Shown here piece after piece: positions 13,701 through 24,200 of a DNA stretch of 64,000 nt; the stretch's first letter is position 1; each line of letters starts with the position of its first letter. This DNA is from Motacilla alba alba. Its lineage: Eukaryota > Chordata > Aves > Passeriformes > Motacillidae. The notes under the pieces were generated by a model, which was not told where the DNA came from, ran no database searches, and worked only from the letters and a program-made list of their open reading frames with translations. Made by a program: the position numbers and the translations under genes. The DNA is taken from the NCBI RefSeq assembly GCF_015832195.1, contig NC_052016.1, positions 33,625,129 to 33,689,128 of the forward strand, read 5' to 3'.

Positions 13701-16700
13701 GCAAGGTGTTTGCCTGAGCCGGGGGGACAGCCATGTTGTATTTACACCTTCTTACCTTACCTCACCTTGTGTTTGTTTTGACAGAGGCAGAGGGCTGTGA
13801 TTGATCCTGAAGTTCATCAGCAACCACAGCAGCTGTGCACCCTGCCTGTCCTGCCCCGCGCTCTGCTCCACTGCTGGAGGATGATAAACACCCCCAAATG
13901 TCACCACTCCAAACAGCTCCCATTGCCCAAAGAGGTGGTAATAAGGAGGGACAGAGCTGAGGTGATGCCCTGAGATCTTCCCCACCTAGGAGAGGAGTGC
14001 TTCCCTTCCCCACTGGCCCCTGTACTTTTAACCATTTGCTAAAACTTACTGGATGTGATCTTCATTCTCTGCTGTGCCAGCACAGAGGCTGTAATCCAGG
14101 ATGGGTGCAGGTGCCTCCAAAGGTCTCTCCTGGCATCCTGCAAAACCTGAGCTTCAGTACAGCAACTGCAAACTGCAGTAATTCAAGGACAGGAGTTTGT
14201 CACTAAAGCACAAACATGGACTTGTTGGCCTGAGGCTGGTGTGCTCTCAAAACAGCTTTAAAGCAAAGCTGGCATGAGAGTCTCTCCCTCTGAGGGATGC
14301 ACTCCAATACGTACACAGATCAGCCTTCAGTGTTGGAGAGGAAGCTGTGCTGACAAACCTCATTTGGGGTTTGGGAGTTCAGAAGGGATGTGGTGCCTAT
14401 CCCTCAGCTCAGATCTTGAACTGTTCCTGCTTAAGGTTGTTTTGAAAAACTCCATCTGAGATCCCCAGGCACAGACCCCTCTGGATGAAGTTCCACTCCT
14501 GCTTTGGGAGACGTGGCAGGTACTGTACCTCAGGGGCCATGCAGAGAGCCATGTGCTGCGGCAGAGAGCAGAAAGCAGGGGCAAATGACTTGAACGTGTT
14601 CAAGGCCTGGAAGCCTGCTGCAGCACCATCAGGTGCTTCAGGAGCCTCAAATCATGTGCATAGACTTGCTTCCTGGACCTCCAGAGAGGAAGACAACTCT
14701 CTGAGAGGGAGGTGGGCGAGAAGCACTCAGAGAAGAGGAACCCTGAGCCTGCACTCATCTGCTGTGAGAGCATCAAGGAATGTGGAGACATCATCTGAAA
14801 ACCTATCTTGAGCACATACATGACAACTGAAATAACAAATGTGGCAAGGTTTTCCAGCTGAACTTTGAAAGGAGTCTGTGGTGCTGTGAAGAGAGAAGAG
14901 TCAGTGTCATGTGGAAGGGTTTCCCTTTCCCTCAATAAAACAGGAAGACAGCCAGGTGGGAGGCAGCCTACAAAACAGGAGGTGCAAATGAGGACCAAAG
15001 GAAGGATGTACTGGATTAAAAGCACAAGTGTTGCTACCATATGTGTGCGTGGGGAGTGGTGTCACTGTGACTTTTCCAGGAAGATTCCTTGAATGACCCA
15101 GAAACCCCTCTGAGCAGATCTTTAAAACCTTCTTCACTTAGGCCATGAGAAACGAGGCTTAAGGCATTCAAAACACATCAAAGATTTCACAGCTGGGAGA
15201 AAGTTATAAGTAACTGAGTCATCCCTTGCCCAAAGAATTCAGGGCTGGCAGGAAACTTATTTATTTGTTGATTTATTTATACTAGAATTCTTCTCTGCCT
15301 ATTCCTTGTTTAGCTTTGGTTTCTAGCTTAGGTCACATGACATATTCATGAAGAACATTTCCCCCCTTGCCTCAGAACAGTAGAGCTTGGTGTTCACCGA
15401 TGAATGTCATATGTTCTGTGCTCCCTGGGGTTTCTTTACATGGTATCTCAAACTGGCAAAATAATCAGAAACACAGCAAGGGGAGCAGTACAGCGAAGGA
15501 AATTACAGTTCTTTTATGCAACAAACGTGGGTGGCACTAAGTTTCTGGCTCCCAAGCAATCACACTGAGGTAAAAACATGAGCAAAGGACTGCCTCACTC
15601 AGCAGACAGTCCCCATGGGCTCTCAGGAAGCCTCCATGAAGGGGGCTCTTTGAAGGGTATCTGAGAAAGGGAGTTGGTCCATATTCCCTCAGTGGAGAAG
15701 GAGCAACCACGCATCCTGCTATAGGAGGGGACCAAAGTATGGGAGAGGCACAGGAGAAGAGATTCCTCCTTTCAGAGAGAGAGATGGAGAAATCAAAGAA
15801 TAGGCAACAACTACAGAAATGGAGACTGCATTTAGTGAGGCTAAGGCCAGGGCCTGTCTGGATGAATACACCAGCAGTACAAGGCCACCCTGCCAGCTGT
15901 CTCAGCATGAAGGAAATATTCAACGGGGTGAGAAAGCAATGTACTCTCTGGACTGTAGAAAGGTCCTCACAGAGCTTACTGGCACCTGATAGCATGAAGG
16001 AAGTCCAGCATCCACAAAATGCTTTTCACTCTGCATTTGTCAGAGCTTTTTGTCCTGCCCTCTGCAGAAGGTAGCAGGGCTTGCACTCCAGTGGGCTTCA
16101 CCAGCCCATCCTGCCACGAGGCAGGTGGGCTCAGTGCTTCTACCCAGCATTACCTCAAGATTAAGTCCCCTTCTTTGTGGTTTCAATGAATGAGCAAGAG
16201 TGAGGGAATAAAGGAGTTGATTTATGATCCTCCATTTTCTCCTCTGAGATGGGCAAAGTTTCTGCCCGTATGAACAGGAGGAGATGTGGTGATTAATTCT
16301 CTGACCTTTAACCTCACACAGGTCCTACACAGGGTTTAAGCACTGACAGTGAGTGTTTGTAGCAAGGATCCATTCCCATTACAACAGATCCCACCACATA
16401 CATGTTTTTAGAGAGCTGTTATCTCTACATCCTTACAAGAAACCAAAATTACTCTTTCTGTATCTACTACACTGTAGTCATGGTCAGAGTCGGCTCTCAA
16501 GACCAGCCCTATTGCACCACCTCCATTCTTGCCCCAGCCTGGCCCTGTGGAGCAGACCTTCTGTGAATCAAGAAGTTCTGTCAGTCACTACATTGTGCAG
16601 AACCGAGACCTTGTCTGGGCAGCTGACATTCCAGGCTAGCAGACAGATGGACCTGTTTAGGACAAATACTCTGTTCCCTGTAGAGCAGCCTGAGGACAGC

Positions 16701-19700
16701 AAGGACTGCTGCTGGCCAAGACGTATCAACTAAGGGTGGGTGAGGAACAGGTGCCACAAGTTAAGATGGCTGATTGCCAGCAGAGCAGGGTGGGAGAGCC
16801 CAGGACAGAAGCAGCCGTCAGGGTTACAGGCTTCAGGAGAAGTGAGTGCAGTAAGGAGGGAAGCCACAGATCAAACATGAAGTGTTTAAATAAGAGAAGG
16901 CATCCCAGCACCTGGTTTTTACTAGCATATTAGTACCTGATATTCATGTTCTCTGAGATTCATCCGACTCACCAACCAATGAATATTACTAACCTTTCCT
17001 GTTGCAGAAAATGCTATTGATGAACAAAAGAGAATGTCAAGAAAGTACTTTTTAATGGTTATTTATTTATATTGAATGGTACTAGAGCATTATTAAATAT
17101 GATGTGAATAGTATGATATTGCATTGTCTTGGCTGCAGCCTAAGTCCTTACTCCTTTTCCAGGAAAACACGGCGGAATCTATAATGGGAAAAGTATCTAT
17201 TTTAAGTATTCTCATTTCAAGGCTACTCATTTCACTCTTCCTCTGACCTAAATGTTACAAGTGAAAGTCAAGCAAAAACATTTCAGGTCCCTGAGACCGC
17301 TGCCTGCATTATGGATATAAAGGAAATAGGAGACAGGAGAATACAGCCTAAACTTCAGAGTCTCATGGCATCTCTAGCAGTCATTTTGGGCATGGTGTCC
17401 ATCCCTACTGAGATTGCTCTGTAAAGGCACTGACCATGACTCAGAAGTGAGTGGTGGTCAAAACATAGGGCAGGCATCAGTTCTCCATCCCAAGGGGAAG
17501 GGTGCCACAAGCTGTATTAGTGAAATGTCTATTTGACAGGAGCCCACTGTTGGCTCTTCCACAAGACTAGGAGAAGCTTGGATATCCAGGTTCTGTTTCT
17601 AAAGCTCTCACTAATTTACTCTTGTACTGGTCCAAGGTACATGATATCAGCTATCCAGGTCTTTAAACAGGAGGGCATCCACCTCTCAGAAACATGGAAG
17701 CAGTTTTAAAACTCTTCTGAGGAAGCCTTGCTGAAAACTTAGCATACTAGAGAACAAGCCAAATTCATACCTGTGTAATAAAAAAATCACATTCACAAAG
17801 GTGTTGCTAGAAGAACAATGTGAACTTTACAAGCCAAGATCTTGCAAAAGGCTGAGAAAGAACTGCTGTGGCCGAAGCACTTGAAACATGCACCTCACTA
17901 GAAAACACAGTGTCATGGTTTAAAACCACCTCACTCCCCGAAAATGAGGGACAGCTCTGCTTGGCTGAAAGCATCCACCTGTAGAAGGACTAATGCTACC
18001 TTCCTCTTGCCTTAATGGAAACCCTGGGGACTGAGAGGACACTTGATAATGCACATTGACCAGCACTGTATGAGCACCCAGCCTGGTATCAACCCCTCTG
18101 TTACACCAGCTGTTCCTCCACTCCTCGGGCCCGGCATTTTCAAGGCAAAGCTTCCCACGGCCACTTTGCTGCACTTGCAGTAGGGATCTAGTGCAGCCCC
18201 CAGGAGACAGGGCATGGAGGGGAAAGGGAGAGAAAAAGAGCAAGCAAGAATGAATCTTATTAAACAGAGTGAGGCACTCCTCTCAGTCTCTCATCATGTT
18301 TAGGCCTGATTGGAAGTGAAACCACACTTGGAGGGAGGGAAAGCCCCCTCCCGTGGGACAATCCAAAGGCTCTTGCACAAACTTAATTTCAAGCTCCGTT
18401 GAAGATGGTGTTTGGTTTGGTTTGGGTGTCTTTTGGTTTGGGGCTTTTTTTGGGTTTGTTTTTTTTTGCTTGTTTGTTTTCGTATGCATTCAATTTAATC
18501 TCCCAGGGAGCTGTGTGAAAATGAGAAAGGCAGACCTTTGACTGTGGAAGCCAGCCCGGTGCCTGGTTCTTACAGATCCAGTCTCACATTGTTTTCCTCC
18601 ATCACTGCCCTCAATAAATCCCTGTGCAAAGGTTGCTAAAATTCCCCCACCTCCCTTCCACACTTCAGTGGAGACAGTTACATTTTATTTTTTTTTTTGC
18701 ATTTAAGCAATCCAATTCATTTTTTATTCAAAACACACCCTAGTTTCCACAGCTCTGTTTAAAACAGGAGCACTGTGACCTTGAAAAGGCTCAGACCTGC
18801 TGGCACCATGAAGTTCTGACCTGTACTTTGCTCTTCCTGGCTTGCTTGCTTTCTAGTGAGGAAAAGGCTCGTGATTGGGTTTATGATCCACTCATTTCAG
18901 TGTTGATGGTTGAAGGGGAAGGAGAGGAACTGTATTTGGTTTGGAAGGCTCCTGAGGGAGACAGACTTGGAGATTCAGCTCTCCAAGCAGGCACAGAAAC
19001 ACGTGCTGGCTGGCTCCTCTGCAGACAGCTGATCTGCCCAGCTGTATTTAGTTTTCCAGTCTGGAGAACAAATATACACACAGGTGAAAATACAGATTAG
19101 GGTACACTGTTTCCATCTGACCTCGTTCTTCTGCCCAAGAACTAGCACAGAGTGGCAATTTTTACAACTAAGCCCTGACTGCAAGGAAGTTAGCAGAACC
19201 ACTGAAGTGGGGCAGCTCTAATGGTCCAGCTGCTCCTTTCTCCAAGACAGAGGGAGGCAGACATGTTTTGTCCAAATTCTTCCTACATTGAGATTTCCTA
19301 CTGTGACCCAAGGAGGGATTGCAAGAGAAACATAAAGCACTACTGGCCCTGAAACAATTGCCATCTACAGCCCCAGGTCATACCATGAAAATCTTGATTC
19401 CTTTCTTTGTTTCTCAGCTGATGCAGAGATTAATTCTTTCCTGTCCTTGGCATTGTTCTTGCAGAACAGCGAGTGTTGCTTTGTTTTATGGAGGGGAAGG
19501 CAAGCAGGGTGGGTTTGCTGTCATTGTAGAGGGAATGGCAGAAGGAGAATGTAAACAGTAGGTGTAGGTGTACAAAAAAAGCAACCTTGTGGCAGAAGCA
19601 TTGCGCGGATTTCAGTAAAGCAAGACTTTGCCTGGGGAAAAGAAAAGTTCTCTACATTTTTTTATTTAAAAACCCAACTAAGTTAAAATTAAATGTGAAA

Positions 19701-19933
19701 TTATGACAATTTGCATCCAGGCCTTAAGCAATCCGCTTACATGGAATAATGGGTTGTTCCGCACAGGAAAATGATTGAGATCAAGTTTCCCATACATGTG
19801 TCTCATACATCTCGGTCCAACTCTGAAGCAAGAGTACTCCCCACTCCTCATAAAAGTGAGATCACTCTCTCCCCCCCATCTTCTTGCCATGCCATCCCAT
19901 TTGGAAGGTAAACAGCAGCACATGCTTCATGAG
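10748..19933. other. 3' UTR and intergenic region
   Basis: The first 0.8 kb is probably 3' UTR. The rest shows only short unmatched frames, T/G-rich low-complexity DNA at about 18405-18485, and AT-rich patches near 15255-15280 and 17050-17070. I recognise no gene, RNA gene or long repeat. Confidence 0.45.
11563..11568 (+). terminator. Candidate polyadenylation signal of the glucuronosyltransferase gene
   Basis: AATAAA lies 816 bases after the stop codon at 10745-10747. It is the first canonical hexamer I found downstream of the stop, so it is a reasonable but untested 3' end. Confidence 0.35.
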
Positions 19934-20105
19934 TCACAGAACAGGTAAGACTGGAACGGCACACGGACGACCATCTGGTCCAACCCTCCTGCTCAAGCAG
20001 GGTCCCCTAGAGCACGTTCCTCAGGACTGTGTCCAGACAACTTTAGAATCTCTCCAGGGAAAGAGGCTGGCGGTCTGTCTGGGCAGCCTGTGCAGGGCTC
20101 AGTGC
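19934..20105 (-). repeat. CR1 fragment, minus orientation
   Basis: The plus strand reads as the reverse complement of a CR1 3' end: 'gagtcacagaacag', 'ctggaacggcac', 'ccatctggtccaaccctcct', 'gctcaagcagggtcccctag', then the 'ctgtgtccagac' block. It is diverged and truncated. Confidence 0.75.
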
Positions 20106-20497
20106 TGTGCCTGGTCAGGGCCAGCACTCATGGGCTGGCTGCCGAGCCAGCGGCTATGCCTTGGAGCGGGATGCTGAGCTCAGAGAGCCTGCTCCCCTTC
20201 ACAGATTTCCTTTTAACCCTCTCCCCAGTGCAAACATGGCCAACGCCAACTCTTCTTTGACCCCATGGAGGAATTTAATATCGGTAAAATGTCTTTTCCT
20301 CTAAGAAAAAGCAAGCACATGAGAGCAGACAAATGACTGACAGCACAAATCTAAGCCCCATCTCTTTACAAAATCAGGCAGAGAAGAGAGGGGCATAAAA
20401 GCTGAAATTTTTCAGGGAAGCATGGCCGTGGCAGGAGGCCTCCCACCGTGGCCACACTGCTGTGGTCCCTTTAGGCACTCGCTGAGGTGTATCCATT

Positions 20498-20695
20498 CCA
20501 CGGAATCACCTAATCACCCCGTTTAGAAAAGACTTCTGAGATTATTGAGCCCAACCTATGACCGAACACGGCCATGGCAACGAGCCCATGGCACTGAGTG
20601 CCACGCCCAGTCTTTCCTTCCACAGCTCCAGGGATGGAGGCTCCACCACCTCCCCGGGCAGCCCACTGCAATGTCTAAATTTCCATTCATCGCTC
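20498..20695 (-). repeat. CR1 fragment, minus orientation
   Basis: The reverse-complement CR1 tail starts with 'cggaatcacctaatcacc', then 'attattgagcccaacctatg', the 'ccatggcactgagtgccacg' block and 'ggatggaggctccaccacc'. It ends shortly before the CpG island. The same sub-family text recurs at 62597-62925. Confidence 0.8.
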
Positions 20696-20838
20696 CCTGA
20701 CCACTTCAACAGCCAATTTAAAGTGGAGACAGCAGGCGGGTTTTCACCGACGAGACGACACGGGGCGCAGTTCAGCAGCCACCCCATCCTTCTCCCTCCT
20801 CGCCCACAGCGGCGGCCGCGGAGGGAGGAGGGAAGATG

Positions 20839-20857
20839 ACTACATCTCCCAGCATGC
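20839..20857 (+). promoter_or_regulatory. ZNF143/Staf (SBS)-type binding site, forward
   Basis: ACTACATCTCCCAGCATGC matches the known SBS2 form ACTACAATTCCCAGCATGC at 17 of 19 positions. It forms a pair with the inverted copy at 20892-20910. Confidence 0.75.
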
Positions 20858-20891
20858 CGGGCGGCAGCACCGCCCGGCCGTGCCCCGCCTT

Positions 20892-20910
20892 GCATTCTGG
20901 GAGCTGTAGT
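20892..20910 (-). promoter_or_regulatory. ZNF143/Staf (SBS)-type binding site, inverted
   Basis: On the minus strand this reads ACTACAGCTCCCAGAATGC, again close to the SBS2 consensus. It lies 34 bases from the forward copy in opposite orientation, so the two form an imperfect inverted repeat around a GC-rich spacer. Confidence 0.75.
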
Positions 20911-21077
20911 CTCGCCGGAAGGCGGGCGGGGGAGGGCGAGTGCTGCGCCTGTGCCACGGCGAGCCCGCGCCGCTGCCCCGGGGCTCCGAGCGGCGTGGCT
21001 TGGCCGCCTCGTTCCTTCCTCCAGCCCGCCTGGCACAGCTCGCACCGCCAAGGGGAGGTCTGGCTCTCGGCGTCCTG

Positions 21078-21241
21078 ATGAAGCCCAGCTAGGGGAGCAC
21101 GCTGCCGCCTCAGAAAGTTGGAGGAGAAGAAGGAGGGGGAGGAGGAGAAGGTCTGCGCAGCGATGTAGCCCAGAGCGTGGAACGGCAGCCCGGGGAAGGC
21201 AGTTCAGCTCCTCGCCGCCCTGATCCTGGAGCATGGGCTAA
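21078..21241 (+). other. Cluster of minimal upstream ORFs in the 5' leader
   Basis: Three very short frames precede the main ATG: ATG with four codons at 21078-21092, an ATG directly followed by TAG at 21163-21168 (a start-stop element), and ATG-GGC-TAA at 21233-21241, which ends five bases before the main ATG at 21247. All depend on the transcript starting upstream of 21078, which fits the promoter position. Confidence 0.5.
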
Positions 21242-21246
21242 AAACT

Positions 21247-24200
21247 ATGTTCCTCTCCCGTATGGAAAATCATGGTTTCCTGCTGTTTGTATTTGTCTTC
21301 CAAGCAATATTTATCCTGATCCTCTACCGAGGCGGACCTTCGCATGTGTTCCGCGGGTTTTTAGAGTCGCCTCAGGTGGTGGATTACTCGAAGCCCCATG
21401 ATGTGTACACAAACCTCAGCTTGTTCACCCGGGCTCCCAATGAGGACACGATGCCCTACTGCTCAGCGCAGTCCCCAGTCCTGGGTAGGTATGAACCTCC
21501 AAAAACCCTGGAAAGGTGGTTTGAAAGAACCTCTTTCATAACCCTGAATGTGTCATAAACGTAAGTTGTACCTTCTTCAAACTTTGAAACAGGTGTGCTG
21601 ATGTACTTACACTGACAAAATTCTCTCCTGTAAACAACCTGTGTTGTTTTTATTGCTTGTGGGAGGAAAATTATTTTACTGGCCTACAAATTTCCAATAT
21701 TGAGAGTTTGGTTACACAGATGTCAAGATTGTAGAGCAAGAGTGAAAACAGTGTATGGTGATAATATCAAGTTAGTAATGTGTTTTGTTTTTCTCATGGC
21801 AGTCCTGTGTAAAATGACCCCACACTTCAGAAACTGCATAATATTGACCTCTTACTTTAACTCCTGGATTCTCTGTCTTAGCCTTATATCAAACCTATAG
21901 TTCAACTTAAGTTGATTAAGTTGACTTGAAATCAGCTTAAGGAGGATGTATGAGGATGGCACCTTCCTCTTCATGGTGATCTTCTAGTCTGTGATTGTTA
22001 CACATCCTTTGGGCTTAGAAACTTCTGTGTTTGACTTAAAAGTCTGGTCACAGTTAATTTGTATTCACAGTAGGACCAAACCAGAGCTGATCTAAGAAGC
22101 AGCATTCGTCCAGCTGTTGCAGTACTAAAACAGTTGAGAAATTTCAAGTCAGTACAAAGTCAAAACAGGTGTATACAGCAGGTGTGTTTCTAGTAAAGTG
22201 GTGGTGCTGCTCAGGCAATAGTGAATCCCTTTGACTCAGCCAGCCATGAATGGATTAAGTTGCATCAACATGCACTTACAGCTGGTTTGGGGCCATCACC
22301 TTCTTAGAGTCCTGTGTAGTAAGTTACTCTTGTTGGGTTTTTCCATACTGCATAGGTTTCTGCATGTCTACATGTTGTATACCCCTAACCTTGGACTGCT
22401 GTTCTAGGAAAGCTGATCACTGCACATGGAGCCCATTAGGAGCAAATGGTTGACCTTGGTTCACAGGGAAGTTCTGTGGGGAGCCAGTGCACTTGTGTCA
22501 AGTTGCTTATTTAGGTTGGAGAACTCTGCTGGGACTCTTTGGATGAGCCTGCTTAGACTGCAGCTTTTGAGATGTTTTCTTCCTTCCCCTGTTGCTTGCA
22601 ATTAAGTTAAATATACACAGTATGTATGTTGAAAGTGTAAGATAGCTTTGGGCATGTGTTTCAGCATTTCCCTCAGAAATGGCTCTGCTAAGTCCTGAAA
22701 TCCTGATAGCACAGAGCCTTTTTGCACAGGTGCTGGGTGTCGTGGCCTCAGTGCGCTGCAGCCCATGCAGTTCTGGGAAGCTACAATTCCTTGTTTCAGG
22801 CTGAATCGTTTTATTTGAAAAAGCACAGCAGAACCGTGACTGCACCTAGTTTGTGTCCACTACTGATGAAAATCCCCTCTCCTAAAGAGTCAAATGAGAC
22901 AGCTTTAGTGCCAAAAAGAAAGAACCAAACAATCCTGCAGCTTGCCTGCAAACAATCAGATAAGTAAAAGTAGTGACATATATGGAGGAGGCAGATGCAG
23001 AGTAAAATTTCATTAATCTGTGCTCTTAGAGCTGGGAAGTCTTTTTAAGAACTCTTCTGCCCATCACTGAGAGTGCTGAGAACAGGGGATCGTCCTGCAG
23101 GCGGTACTTCAGAGCTAAAATGGAAACATGATGTTAGTCACAGACAGAAACAAACAGTAAGCTAGCTGGGAGGAAAAAAAAGCCAACCATGAGGCAAAGT
23201 AACTGTGTGGGCTTTGCTGTATGAAAATACTGAGTTGGGCATATGAGCCACTGTTGAAGTGAAACACAAGTAATTTGGAGCACTGATAGAAATTCAGCTT
23301 AAGAAAAATGAGGTCTCTGCTACTGCTTAACTTTTACTCAGTGGTATTTCCCTGTAAATATAGGATGTAAATCATTGCTCCTATCACTGCATGTCAGCCT
23401 CTTCTGGGTGTTTTGCTTTTTTCTTAGCTGAGAAGCATGCTGTTTTGTGGGGGAGTTGTCCCTTGTTTTATACGTAATGGGCACATATGAATTGAGATAT
23501 AAATACTTTATAAATGTCTTGAATAGTTGTTGCCATCATCTCTCATGAGGCTGATGTTTCTTGGAAGCATTATATTGCAGAGAGCAATGCCTTTTAATAT
23601 TAATTTCATAAACTCTATTAAATGAGATTTCAAATCAATTCTTGAGGACTCAGCCTCCTGTTCAGAGCTGGTAATAAGTCACTGTGCCCACTCTAAAGCG
23701 TGTTAAAGTACCTGGAAGGATGCCAAATGGCTTAAATGGTTTCTGCATCAGGGCTTTTATGAAGTGCAGCACTTTTTCCATTTATATATGTAGTAGATCA
23801 TTTTGATAACTGTTTGAATGTTAATCAGCTTGCAGTTCATCTGTCTATTTCCTGTCTCCTGAATCTGCAGCAACTTGGTTTTTCCAGGGCTGTGAAGTAA
23901 GAATTAAAGTGTAATTGCTGATCATCTCTGCCTTAGAGGAACTAGACTCCTGCTGCCTAGTGGTACTTTTAAACACCTAGTGGTGTCCACTGAACGTTTT
24001 GTGACCAACAACTTGAAAAGCATTGCAGGTATTCAGTGTCTTCACTAATATAGTGAATAAATTACTCAAGTTCCCTCAAAGGTTAAAGTTTTTACACAAA
24101 TAACCCATTGCCTGTTTCTTCCTCCTCCTCTATTTTTAGAAAAAGTGCAGTGCTTATATGCCAGGGTTATACTTTGTTAAAAATAACTAAGTAGCTTTTA

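Larger units (their letters stand above)
20760..21246 (+). promoter_or_regulatory. CpG-island promoter and 5' leader of the B4GALT-like gene
   Basis: This block is rich in C, G and CpG compared with its surroundings. It holds GC boxes (for example GGCGGGCGGGG near 20921-20931), an ETS/GABPA-like CCGGAAGG at 20915-20922 and two ZNF143-type sites (separate entries), and I see no TATA box. These are typical of a broad housekeeping promoter. The start ATG of the B4GALT-like gene follows at 21247, so transcription probably begins within roughly 20.86-21.1 kb; the exact start is not visible. Confidence 0.75.

Noticed and set aside
15537..15995. 152-codon minus-strand open frame
   Set aside because: No domain, signal or homology recognised, and no supporting splice or promoter context. 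The length is possible by chance in 64 kb.
17914..18330. Possible LTR starting 'tgtcatggtttaaaaccacc'
   Set aside because: Only the first few bases resemble the avian LTR end. The rest does not follow the family and no far end was found.
20542..21234. 230-codon minus-strand open frame across the CpG island
   Set aside because: It is stop-poor because of GC richness and runs through a CR1 fragment, the ZNF143 sites and the plus-strand leader. It has no recognisable domain.
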